Shown here: positions 25,883 through 33,244 of the stretch, piece by piece
Numbering within the stretch: the first letter of the stretch is position 1
Layout of the letters: each line of letters begins with the position of its first letter
Assembly (NCBI RefSeq): GCF_017813355.1
Contig: NZ_JAGIYZ010000026.1
Coordinates: forward strand, 1 to 56,596
Reading direction: 5' to 3'
Origin: Roseomonas nitratireducens
GTDB lineage: Bacteria; Pseudomonadota; Alphaproteobacteria; Acetobacterales; Acetobacteraceae
DNA: 56,596 nucleotides
Notes under the pieces: model-generated
Database searches by the model: none
Told to the model about the DNA's origin: nothing
What the model saw: only the letters and a program-made list of their open reading frames with translations
Program-made: the position numbers and the translations under genes

Positions 25883-26026
25883 GGCGTTTGCCTCCCTCCG
25901 AGCCTTGGCCTGGCTTTGCGCCGGCCGTGTTGGACGGCGGCCCGGCGGAGGGCCGCCGGGAGGAAGCCTAGCGCCGCCCTGGTCGCCATGCGGGGAAAAA
26001 TCGCGCCCGGTGGCTGCGCACGATGG

Positions 26027-26043
26027 TGCCACAGGGTGTGGCA
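26027..26043. promoter_or_regulatory. Inverted repeat, possible operator
   Basis: TGCCACA and TGTGGCA are separated by GGG, a perfect 7-bp dyad in the divergent promoter region. The short spacer is more like a dimeric regulator site than a terminator. The regulator is unknown. Confidence 0.35.
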
Positions 26044-26152
26044 TGCTCGCCACACTGGCGCGGATATGTCGGAAGGGGCGCCCGGACCTTGCCCCAAGCC
26101 GTGTCGGTTGTGGTTAAAGTCCGTCCGACCCCGGATTGGGGTGAAGTCTCTT

Positions 26153-26171
26153 GCACCGGCGTCGCCGGTGC
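26153..26171 (+). other. Hairpin in the ompA-like 5' leader
   Basis: GCACCGGC and GCCGGTGC form an 8-bp stem around GTC, ending about 12 bases before the GAGGA ribosome binding site. Leaders of OmpA-type mRNAs are known to carry stabilising 5' hairpins; that role here is inference. Confidence 0.4.
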
Positions 26172-26195
26172 GTGATCCGGATGCGAGGAATGACG

Positions 26196-27263
26196 ATGAG
26201 CTTCAGGAAGACGCTTCTTGCCGCGACGCTGCTGTCGCTGCCGATGGCGGCGAACGCGCAGAGCTGGGACCCCCGGGTGCAGGGCGTGTATGTCGGCGCC
26301 GGCCTTGGCGGGAACTACCTGATGGGCAGCTCGGACAGCATCGGCGCTGCCCCGGCGCGCACGGTCGAGCCGGGCTTCGAGTGGGGCTGGGCCGGCGTGC
26401 TCAGCGTCGGCTACGGCTTCGGCAACGGCCTGCGCCTCGAGCTCGAGGGCAGCTACCGCACCAACGACATCGACGTGATCAAGGGCGCCCCGGGCAACTA
26501 CAGCCGCGCCGGCGGCTCCGCCCAGTCCTACGGCGCGATGGTCAACGCGCTGTATGACTTCAACCTCGGCGGCATCGCCCCGTATGTCGGCGTCGGCCTC
26601 GGCTACCAGATCCACAACTATGACAGCGTGCGGGGCGTCGCCGGCACGTCGACCGTCACGCTCGACGGCGACGAGGGCAACTTCGCCTACCAGGCGATCG
26701 TCGGCGTCGCGCTGCCGATCGACGCGGTGCCGGGCCTCGCGCTGACGGCCGAGTACCGCTTCATGGGCACGCTCGGCCATGACATCGACGGCTCGATCGC
26801 GACGACCGGTGCGCCGACGCAGCGCGCGACCTTCGAGGCGGACAACTTCAACCACTCGATCATGTTCGGCGTGCGCTACAACTTCGGCCGCTCGGCCGCC
26901 CCGGTGGCCGCGGCCGCCGCGGCCCCGGCGCCGGCGCGCACCTTCCTCGTGTTCTTCGACTGGAACCGCGCCGACCTGACCGCCCGCGCGCGTCAGATCA
27001 TCGGCGAGGCCGCCCAGGCGCGCCGCACGCAGCAGGTGACCCGCATCGAGGTGAACGGCCACACCGACACCTCGGGCTCCGCCCGCTACAACCAGGGCCT
27101 GTCCGAGCGTCGCGCCGCCGCGGTTGCCGGCGAGCTGGTCCGCCTGGGCGTGCCGCGGAACGAGATCGTGACGCGCGGCTTCGGCCAGAGCCAGCTGCTC
27201 GTCCCGACCCCGGACAACGTCCGCGAGCCGCAGAACCGCCGCGTGGAGATCGTCCTCCGCTAA
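26196..27263 (+). CDS. OmpA-family outer-membrane protein (beta-barrel plus peptidoglycan-binding domain)
   Basis: A 355-residue outer-membrane protein. Signal peptide MSFRKTLLAATLLSLPMAANA with cleavage before Gln22; an N-terminal eight-strand-type barrel (about 28-225) rich in alternating aromatic and Gly residues (GVYVGAGLGGNYL, IAPYVGVGLGYQ); an Ala/Pro hinge (about 232-247); and a C-terminal OmpA domain (about 250-355) with NGHTDTSGSARYNQGLSERR, which binds peptidoglycan. I start it at the ATG at 26196, preceded by GAGGA; two in-frame ATGs lie 6 and 15 bases upstream. It anchors the outer membrane to the wall. A strong terminator follows. Confidence 0.9.
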   Translation: MSFRKTLLAATLLSLPMAANAQSWDPRVQGVYVGAGLGGNYLMGSSDSIGAAPARTVEPGFEWGWAGVLSVGYGFGNGLRLELEGSYRTNDIDVIKGAPGNYSRAGGSAQSYGAMVNALYDFNLGGIAPYVGVGLGYQIHNYDSVRGVAGTSTVTLDGDEGNFAYQAIVGVALPIDAVPGLALTAEYRFMGTLGHDIDGSIATTGAPTQRATFEADNFNHSIMFGVRYNFGRSAAPVAAAAAAPAPARTFLVFFDWNRADLTARARQIIGEAAQARRTQQVTRIEVNGHTDTSGSARYNQGLSERRAAAVAGELVRLGVPRNEIVTRGFGQSQLLVPTPDNVREPQNRRVEIVLR

Positions 27264-27292
27264 GCGGGGGCGCTCGACGCGACATCTACCGG

Positions 27293-27316
27293 AAGGGCCG
27301 CCGAAAGGCGGCCCTT
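27293..27316 (+). terminator. Intrinsic terminator after the ompA-like gene
   Basis: AAGGGCCGCC, loop GAAA, GGCGGCCCTT form a perfect 10-bp stem with a GNRA tetraloop, continuing into TTCTG. It follows the OmpA stop by about 30 bases and sits 8 bases from the end of the convergent catabolic operon, so it may serve both. Confidence 0.75.
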
Positions 27317-27323
27317 TCTGCGT

Positions 27324-28163
27324 TCAGGGGGGCAGCGCCACGCCCGTAACGCGCGCGGCGCCGGACAGGCGCAGCGCGGCACCCAGGATCAGCCCGGCCG
27401 CGCGGAAGGCTTCCGCGCGCGCCAGGCCCGCATCCAACGCCGCCGCGACCTCCGCCGCGCTCAACGCGCCGACCGCCACAGTGACCAACCGATCGCCCAG
27501 GTCGCTATCCGGATCGAGGCTCGCCGCCGGCGCCCGCCGCACCGCCGTGCTGTCCACATCCACCGCATTTGCGATCAGCGTCGCCGCCGCGTCCGCCGTC
27601 GCGGCATCCCGCGCCAGCACCGTCACCGCATCGGCGATGCCGAGCGAGAAGGACCGCCCATGCCGGCCCGAAGTCGCGACTCCACCGATGCCGCTGCCAT
27701 CCGTCACGCGCAGCGCACCATCCATGGCGAGCGACTCCGGCGTCGCGGCAAGTCCGATCGCGAGCGACTCGCCCGGCGCGACATGCAGCGCGATGTCCCC
27801 GCCATCGTTCACATAGGCCCGCGTGAGCGGCGCGGCCGCCAGCATCGCCGCCAGCACATGGTCCGCGACGGCGCCGGCGACGGCCGCCATCGGCGTCAGG
27901 AAATGCGGGCTGAAGGGCGTGCAGGCCGCGACCATGCGCCGCGCGACGGGATGCGTGACGCGCGGCGCGCGATCCATCGGCTTGCGCAATTCGGCCCGTT
28001 CCGCCGCGAGGCCGGGCAGGATCCCCGGGAACAGCGCCATCGCCGCGCGCTCGGCCGCCGCGACGTCCGATTCGCGTCCCCAGGCGCCGATCACCAGGTC
28101 GATCGGGCCGTGGCTGAGATGCAGCCGGCCATCCGCGAGCCGCTGCGCGACCGGCGGCTGCAT
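27324..28163 (-). CDS. UPF0280 family protein (ApbE-related)
   Basis: A 279-residue protein of the UPF0280 family, related in fold to the FAD:protein FMN transferase ApbE. Recognisable family segments are VTHPVARRMVAACTPFSPHF, TRAYVNDGGDIALH, IGGVATSGRHGRSFSLGIAD and the DAATADAAATLIANAVD helix; the SGRHGRS and GIAD motifs correspond to ApbE's catalytic-end region. It starts 5 bases after the 6-hydroxynicotinate-reductase-like gene and ends the operon. Known biochemistry: the Eubacterium barkeri 6-hydroxynicotinate reductase carries a covalent flavin. Inference: this protein could attach or mature that flavin. Without experiment the activity is unproven. Confidence 0.82.
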   Translation of the reverse strand: MQPPVAQRLADGRLHLSHGPIDLVIGAWGRESDVAAAERAAMALFPGILPGLAAERAELRKPMDRAPRVTHPVARRMVAACTPFSPHFLTPMAAVAGAVADHVLAAMLAAAPLTRAYVNDGGDIALHVAPGESLAIGLAATPESLAMDGALRVTDGSGIGGVATSGRHGRSFSLGIADAVTVLARDAATADAAATLIANAVDVDSTAVRRAPAASLDPDSDLGDRLVTVAVGALSAAEVAAALDAGLARAEAFRAAGLILGAALRLSGAARVTGVALPP

Positions 28164-28167
28164 CGCC

Positions 28168-29670
28168 TCAGCGCGGGAAGGGCCAGGGGTTGGCCTGGTG
28201 CCAGGTCTCGACGCGGAGGTCCTCGCCGAGTCCGCGCAGCACCTCCTCGACCGGCTGCACCTGGTCCATGTGGCCACCGAGTCGCCGGTACAGGTCGCGC
28301 GGCAGGGTGAATTCGATCGGCGCCACGATCGCAGGCGTCGGCACCGTGCCGAAGGCGCGCCGGGGCATGCGCAGCACATCCGCCATCACCGTGATGCCGC
28401 CGCCGGGCCAGAGATAGACGGGCGCGCCGCCCATGGTGACGCGCGTTTCGCCGGCCGCGACGGATCGCGTCAGCAGCACCGGATTCTCGGTCACGCCCGC
28501 GCGCAGCGACCCGCCGGCGCCGGCCATGAACAGCACGGAGCAGAGCGAGGGCTCGCAATTCTCCCCGATGCGATCCACCACGCGGCGCACCGCCTCGGGC
28601 ATCTCGGCCTCGACCGGGCGCAGCGCCTCGTCCAGCACGCAATAGAGCGCGTGGTCGCCGGTCGTGCTCGTCATCAGCAGGCGCAGGCCGGGCCAGGCGA
28701 TGGCGGGGTCGATGCGCTCGATGACCTCGAGCGGGTCGGTGATATCCGTCCCGCCCCAGCCGAGCCCCGGCCGCGCCACCTGGAAGTAGCGCCCGGGCGT
28801 GGAGCGCCGGCCACGCACGCGGATGCCCGCGGCGCGCATGTGCAGCACGCGGCCGGCCTGGTGCTCGGTCAGCACGCCGGTGATGTGGTCGTCGACGACG
28901 ATGACCTCGTCCACATGGCCGAGCCATTGCTGCGCGAAGATCCCGACCGTCGCGCTGCCGCAGCCGACGCGCATGCGCGTCTCCGCCACGCCGTCCACGA
29001 TCGGCGCCGCACCGGCCTGGACGACGACGCTGTGGCCACCATCGATCGTCATCTCGACGGGCGCGGCCTCGCACAGCTTCAGAAGCGTGTCGCAGGTGAC
29101 GACGCCTTCCTTCTTCGACCCGCCCGTCAGGTGGCGCACGCCGCCGATGGACAGCATCTGCGACCCGTATTCGGCTGTCGTGACGTGGCCGACCTGTTCG
29201 CCCTGCACGCGCACCGCCGCGGCTTCGGGGCCGAGGTGCCGGTCGGTGTCGATCTTCACCTTCACGCCGCAGTAGCTGAACATGCCTTCCGTCACGACGG
29301 TGACGGTGTCGATGCCCGCATGGCTGGCGCCGACGATGAAGGGCGCTGGCTTGTAGTCGGGATAGGTGGTGCCGGCGCCGATGCCCGTGACGAAGACGCG
29401 CGAAGGATCGAGCAGCGCGCCATCCCATTCCGCCTGGGCGAAGGGCACGAGCGGCGCATTGCCTTCCATCGCCTGCGTCAGGGCGAGCGCGGGATCGGTA
29501 CGCACCAGCACGCCATCGTGGTTGGCGTAGCGCGAGCACGCGCCGGCGCGGCCGGGGCGGATGCGGCAGAGCACGGGGCAGGCGTCGCAGCGGATGATGC
29601 CGTCGCCCTCGGCGGCGCCGAACTTCTCGCCGCGTTGGGCGCGGCTGGATCTGGCGCTGTCCATCGCCAT
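28168..29670 (-). CDS. 6-hydroxynicotinate reductase-like iron-sulfur protein
   Basis: A 500-residue protein that resembles Hnr, the enzyme of Eubacterium barkeri nicotinate fermentation that reduces 6-hydroxynicotinate to 1,4,5,6-tetrahydro-6-oxonicotinate using low-potential electrons. The N-terminus has a ferredoxin-like CxxCxxxCx9C cluster (Cys28, 31, 35, 45); further conserved-looking segments are GMFSYCGVKVKID, VGHVTTAEYGSQ, GCGSATVGIF and MGGAPVYLWPGGGITVM. The ATG at 29670 overlaps the Mo-subunit stop by one base (TGATG). No ApbE-type flavinylation motif (DGxSGAT) is visible. Hnr assignment rests on recalled family features and operon context; a relative acting on another N-heteroaromatic is possible. 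Confidence 0.7.
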   Translation of the reverse strand: MAMDSARSSRAQRGEKFGAAEGDGIIRCDACPVLCRIRPGRAGACSRYANHDGVLVRTDPALALTQAMEGNAPLVPFAQAEWDGALLDPSRVFVTGIGAGTTYPDYKPAPFIVGASHAGIDTVTVVTEGMFSYCGVKVKIDTDRHLGPEAAAVRVQGEQVGHVTTAEYGSQMLSIGGVRHLTGGSKKEGVVTCDTLLKLCEAAPVEMTIDGGHSVVVQAGAAPIVDGVAETRMRVGCGSATVGIFAQQWLGHVDEVIVVDDHITGVLTEHQAGRVLHMRAAGIRVRGRRSTPGRYFQVARPGLGWGGTDITDPLEVIERIDPAIAWPGLRLLMTSTTGDHALYCVLDEALRPVEAEMPEAVRRVVDRIGENCEPSLCSVLFMAGAGGSLRAGVTENPVLLTRSVAAGETRVTMGGAPVYLWPGGGITVMADVLRMPRRAFGTVPTPAIVAPIEFTLPRDLYRRLGGHMDQVQPVEEVLRGLGEDLRVETWHQANPWPFPR

Positions 29671-32405
29671 CAGTCCCCAACAGCCAAGGAAGGGAGGGGG
29701 CCCGGGGGAGGTTCTCCTCCCTCGAGTCCCGCAAACAGCCGATGCGGCAGCACCGGCACCTCCGTCATGCGCACGCCCGTCGCGTGCCGGATGGCGGACA
29801 GGATCGCCGGCGCCGTCGGCACCAGCGCCGGCTCGCCCACGCCCTTCGCGCCGAAGGGACCCTCCGGCTCGGGATCCTCGATCAGATGGATGCGGATCGC
29901 CGGCATGTCGCCCGCGGTCGGGATCAGGTAGTCGTGCAGGCTCTCGGTGCGGCCGGGGATGAATTCCTCCATCAGCGCGAGCCCGAGGCCCTGCGCGATG
30001 CCGCCATGGATCTGCCCGGCGACGAGCAGCGGATTCACCGCGCGCCCGACATCCTGCGCCACCGCGATCTCCTCCACCTTCACCGTCCCCAGCGCCGTAT
30101 CCACCCGCACCAGCGCGACCTGCGCGGCGAAGCCGTAGGTGGCGTAGGGCACGCCCTGGCCATCGGCGTCGAGCGGCACGGTCGGCGGATCGTAGCGCGC
30201 TTCCGCGACCAGGTCGGCATCCAGCGCGGCGAGGTCGATGACGCGCCTGGTGTGCGCATCCCGCACCGTCAGCAGCGACCCGTCCAGCGCGAGCGTCGCG
30301 CCATCTCCCGCATTGGCCAGCGCGAGGATGCGCGCGCGCAGCGCCTTCGCCGCCTCGGCCGCCGCGCGGCCGCTGACGAAGGTTTGGCGGGAGGCGGAGG
30401 TCTTGCCCGCATCCGGCGTCAGCGCCGTGTCGCCCAGCACCTGGCGCAGGGAGGCCAGCGGCAGGCCGAGCGCGTCGGCGGCGATCTGCCCGATCACCGT
30501 CGTGCTGCCCTGGCCGATGTCGACCGCGCCGTTGAACAGCGTGAGCGTGCCGTCGCGCGCGAGGCTGATGCGCATCGTGGACGGGTTCGACAGCGCCGTG
30601 TTGCCGCAGCCGTACCACATGCAGGCGATGCCGGCGCCGAGGCGATGGCGCGCATGCGCCGCGTTGTGCGCGGCGACACGCGCGAGCAGCGCCTCCCATT
30701 CCGGCTTCAGCGCATCGAGGCATTCGGGCAGGCCCGCCGAGGCGTGCAGCACCTGGCCTGACGGTGTGACATCGCCCTTGCCGAGCGCGTTGCGCCGCCG
30801 GATCTCCCAGCGATCCATGCCGAGCGCGATGGCAAGGTCGTCCACAAGCGCTTCGGTCGCAATTGCCGCCTGCGGCACGCCGAAGCCGCGGAAGGCGCCG
30901 GCCGGCGTGTCGTTGGTGTAGACCGCGCGGGTGCGGTTCAGCACGTTCGGCACGCGATAGGGGCCGGAGGCGTGCACCGGCACGCGGTTCGCGACCGTCG
31001 GGCCCCAGGACGCATAGGCGCCGGTGTTGAAGTCGCCATCGAGCATGAAGGCGGTGAAGCGCCCTTCTGCATCGGCGGCCATGCGCGCATGCAGGATGGC
31101 CGGGTGGCGCTTGGTGGACGCCGCCATGCTCTCCGTGCGCGTATAGGTCATGCGCACCGGGCGCTTGGCGACGCGCGCCGCGACCGCGAGCAGCGGCTGC
31201 ACCGAGACGTCGAGCTTGCCGCCGAAGCCGCCGCCGCAGGCGGTCGGCACGATGCGCACGGCATCTTCCGCCACGCCGAGTACGCGCGCCGTCTCCTCCC
31301 GGTCCATCACCGGCGCCTGGGTGCAGGCGAAGACGGTCATGGCGCCGTCCGCGCCAGGGATGGCGTGGCCGGCCTCGAGCTCGATATAGGCGTGCTCGAC
31401 GAAGGCGGTGCGGAAGGTGCCTTCGGCGCGGGCGGCGCTCGTCGCGAAGGCGGGTTCCGCGTTGCCGGTGCGCAGATGCCCGCGCACCAGGATGTTCCCC
31501 GGGGCGTGGTCGTGCAGCCGCGGCGCATCCGGCATCGACGCGGCATCGACGCCGTGCAGCGGCGGCAGGACTTCCCACGCGACCGGCAGGTCGGCGTCGC
31601 GCACCGCGGCGAGCGTGGCGCGATCGCCAAGCAGGCCGAGCACAGCCTCGCCGCGATAGCGCACATAGCCATCCGCGAAGACCGGCTGGTCCTTGAGGTT
31701 CGGCATGATGCCGAAGCCGTTCAGCCCCGGCACGTCGCGCGCCGACAGGATCGCTTCCAGACCCAGGCGCCGCCGCGCGGCGTCGAGGTCGCCGAGCGTG
31801 AAGCGCGCATGGGCATGCGGCGACCGCACCACGCGCAGCCAGAGCGCATCCGCAGGCGCGTCGTCGGCGCCATAGAGTTCCGTGCCGGCGACCTTCGGCG
31901 CACCGTCCAGGCGCGGGATCGCCGCGCCGACGCGGCCATCGGCAGGCGGCGCGATGACCGTGCCGCGCGCCGCGTCCAGCACCGCATCGATAATCTGCAG
32001 GTAGCCGGTGCAGCGGCACAGCACGCCGCCCAGCGCATCCTCCACCGCCGCCCGGTCGGGTGCGGCGTCCCGCCGCAGCAGGTCGAGCGCGGCCATCAGC
32101 ATCCCCGGCGTGCAGACGCCGCATTGCGCCGCGCCACGCGCGAGGAAGGCGGCGCGGAGGCGGTCGAGCAGCGGGTCCGCGGCCTCGACCGTCGTGATCT
32201 CCGCCCCTTCCGCCTGGGCGGTGGACACCAGGCAGGCGCAGACCTGCACCCCGTCCATCAGCACCGTGCAGGCGCCGCAATCGCCGGCGTTGCAGCCTTC
32301 CTTCGTGCCGGTCAGGCCGAGCCCTTCCCGCAGCGTGTCCGAGAGCGGCGCGAAGGGATCGGCCGCGACCTCCCGGCGCGCGCCGTTGACGGTCAGCGCG
32401 ATCAT
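29670..32405 (-). CDS. Fused [2Fe-2S] and molybdopterin subunit of a xanthine-dehydrogenase-family hydroxylase
   Basis: A 911-residue fusion. Residues 1-150 form the CoxS-type [2Fe-2S] domain with all eight cysteines (38, 43, 46, 58 and 95, 98, 130, 132). Residues from about 165 form the CoxL-type molybdopterin domain, with the FGGKLDVSVQP pterin loop, AFRGFGVPQA and the C-terminal catalytic Glu858 in GAKGVGEPALV. The enzyme would hydroxylate an N-heterocycle next to nitrogen using water. The ATG at 32405 overlaps the FAD-subunit stop (ATGA). The last 19 codons, including the stop, lie in a repeat that recurs near 35.0 kb, so this C-terminal tail is repeat-derived and Pro/Gly-rich. Nicotinate dehydrogenase is the likeliest role, by context. 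Confidence 0.88.
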   Translation of the reverse strand: MIALTVNGARREVAADPFAPLSDTLREGLGLTGTKEGCNAGDCGACTVLMDGVQVCACLVSTAQAEGAEITTVEAADPLLDRLRAAFLARGAAQCGVCTPGMLMAALDLLRRDAAPDRAAVEDALGGVLCRCTGYLQIIDAVLDAARGTVIAPPADGRVGAAIPRLDGAPKVAGTELYGADDAPADALWLRVVRSPHAHARFTLGDLDAARRRLGLEAILSARDVPGLNGFGIMPNLKDQPVFADGYVRYRGEAVLGLLGDRATLAAVRDADLPVAWEVLPPLHGVDAASMPDAPRLHDHAPGNILVRGHLRTGNAEPAFATSAARAEGTFRTAFVEHAYIELEAGHAIPGADGAMTVFACTQAPVMDREETARVLGVAEDAVRIVPTACGGGFGGKLDVSVQPLLAVAARVAKRPVRMTYTRTESMAASTKRHPAILHARMAADAEGRFTAFMLDGDFNTGAYASWGPTVANRVPVHASGPYRVPNVLNRTRAVYTNDTPAGAFRGFGVPQAAIATEALVDDLAIALGMDRWEIRRRNALGKGDVTPSGQVLHASAGLPECLDALKPEWEALLARVAAHNAAHARHRLGAGIACMWYGCGNTALSNPSTMRISLARDGTLTLFNGAVDIGQGSTTVIGQIAADALGLPLASLRQVLGDTALTPDAGKTSASRQTFVSGRAAAEAAKALRARILALANAGDGATLALDGSLLTVRDAHTRRVIDLAALDADLVAEARYDPPTVPLDADGQGVPYATYGFAAQVALVRVDTALGTVKVEEIAVAQDVGRAVNPLLVAGQIHGGIAQGLGLALMEEFIPGRTESLHDYLIPTAGDMPAIRIHLIEDPEPEGPFGAKGVGEPALVPTAPAILSAIRHATGVRMTEVPVLPHRLFAGLEGGEPPPGPLPSLAVGD
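29672..29728 (-). repeat. Repeat copy A (hairpin plus CTGTTGGGGACTGA core)
   Basis: On the minus strand this reads an imperfect G/C hairpin, a CCCCCTCCCTT tract, then CTGTTGGGGACTGA. It aligns with copy B at 34989-35043 on the opposite strand; the 14-base core is identical. Copy A supplies the last codons and stop of the Mo-subunit gene. Probably a small dispersed intergenic element. Confidence 0.55.
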
Positions 32406-33244
32406 GCGGCGAACCCCGCGAGCAGGTCGCGCAGCAGCACCAGCGCCGCATCCATGCGATAGCCGGCGGTGGCGCGGACATCGTCGATCGGCGCGAGCGG
32501 CGCGAGATGCGACGGCTGCGGCACGCGAGGCATCTCGGATGGATGCAGGCCGAGCAGCGCCGCCTCGAGCGCCGCCAGGCGGCGCGCGACCGGCGAGCAG
32601 GCGCCGATGGCGATGCGCGCCTCGGAAACCCGGTCGCCCTGCGTCGCGATCACCGCCGCGGCCATGGCGATGGAGATGACGAGGTAGCGCCGCGCGCCCA
32701 GCTTCTCGAAGCGCCCGCGCGCGCCGTCGCATCGCGGCACGTGCAGCGCTGTCACGATCTCTCCCGGTGCGAGCGCCGTCGCGCGGTAGCCGGTGAGGAA
32801 TTCCGCCACCGGCAGACGGCGCGTCGCGTCGCGCGAGGCGAGCTCGACCTCCGCCTCCAGCGCCAGCAGGTTCGGAATGCCATCCCCGGCCGGGGACGCG
32901 GTGACGAGGTTGCCCGCGATGGTACCGCGGTTCTGCACCTGGCGGCCGCCCACCTCCCGCGCCGCGGCTTGCAGCCCTTCGAACATCGGCGGCAGCCGGG
33001 CATCCGCGATGTCGGTCCAGCTGCTGCGCGCGCCGATGCGCCAGCCTTCCGCCGTCTCGACGATGCCATCGAGACCCGGCACGGCGGAGAGATCGAGCAC
33101 CGGCGTCGTCCAGGGCTCGCCCCAGGCGGCGCGCGCCGTGCGCAGCGGATGGATGTCGGTGCCGCCGGCGAGTGGCAGGGCGCCCGTCTCGGCGCGGATC
33201 GCGAGCGCTTCCTCCAGGCTGCGCGGGCGGAAATAGCCGGTCAT
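32402..33244 (-). CDS. FAD-binding subunit of the molybdenum hydroxylase (CoxM type)
   Basis: A 280-residue flavoprotein subunit that passes electrons from the [2Fe-2S] clusters to an acceptor. FAD motifs are present: LPLAGGTDIHPL (24-35) and the second motif GTIAGNLVTASPAGD (107-121), followed by the CO-dehydrogenase-flavoprotein C-terminal domain (about 175-280). Start chosen at the ATG at 33244, which overlaps the HyuB stop by 4 bases (ATGA); the stop overlaps the next start likewise. Gene order HyuB-FAD-Fe-S/Mo shows this hydroxylase belongs to the lactam-opening pathway. Confidence 0.9.
   Translation of the reverse strand: MTGYFRPRSLEEALAIRAETGALPLAGGTDIHPLRTARAAWGEPWTTPVLDLSAVPGLDGIVETAEGWRIGARSSWTDIADARLPPMFEGLQAAAREVGGRQVQNRGTIAGNLVTASPAGDGIPNLLALEAEVELASRDATRRLPVAEFLTGYRATALAPGEIVTALHVPRCDGARGRFEKLGARRYLVISIAMAAAVIATQGDRVSEARIAIGACSPVARRLAALEAALLGLHPSEMPRVPQPSHLAPLAPIDDVRATAGYRMDAALVLLRDLLAGFAA

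Larger units (their letters stand above)
25883..26195. promoter_or_regulatory. 313-bp divergent intergenic region (EF-G-like / OmpA-like)
   Basis: This is the longest gene-free stretch. It should hold promoters for both divergent genes. I can see one tight inverted repeat (26027-26043) and one hairpin just before the OmpA ribosome binding site (26153-26171), both listed separately. TTAAAG near 26113 could be part of a -10 element, but no well-spaced -35 partner convinces me. I see no small gene in it. Confidence 0.4.

Noticed and set aside
28168..32481. A 1437-codon minus-strand frame running through the Hnr-like gene and upstream
   Set aside because: Only the part from 29670 downwards resembles a protein; the upstream part is out of frame with the Mo subunit, which has complete cofactor motifs.
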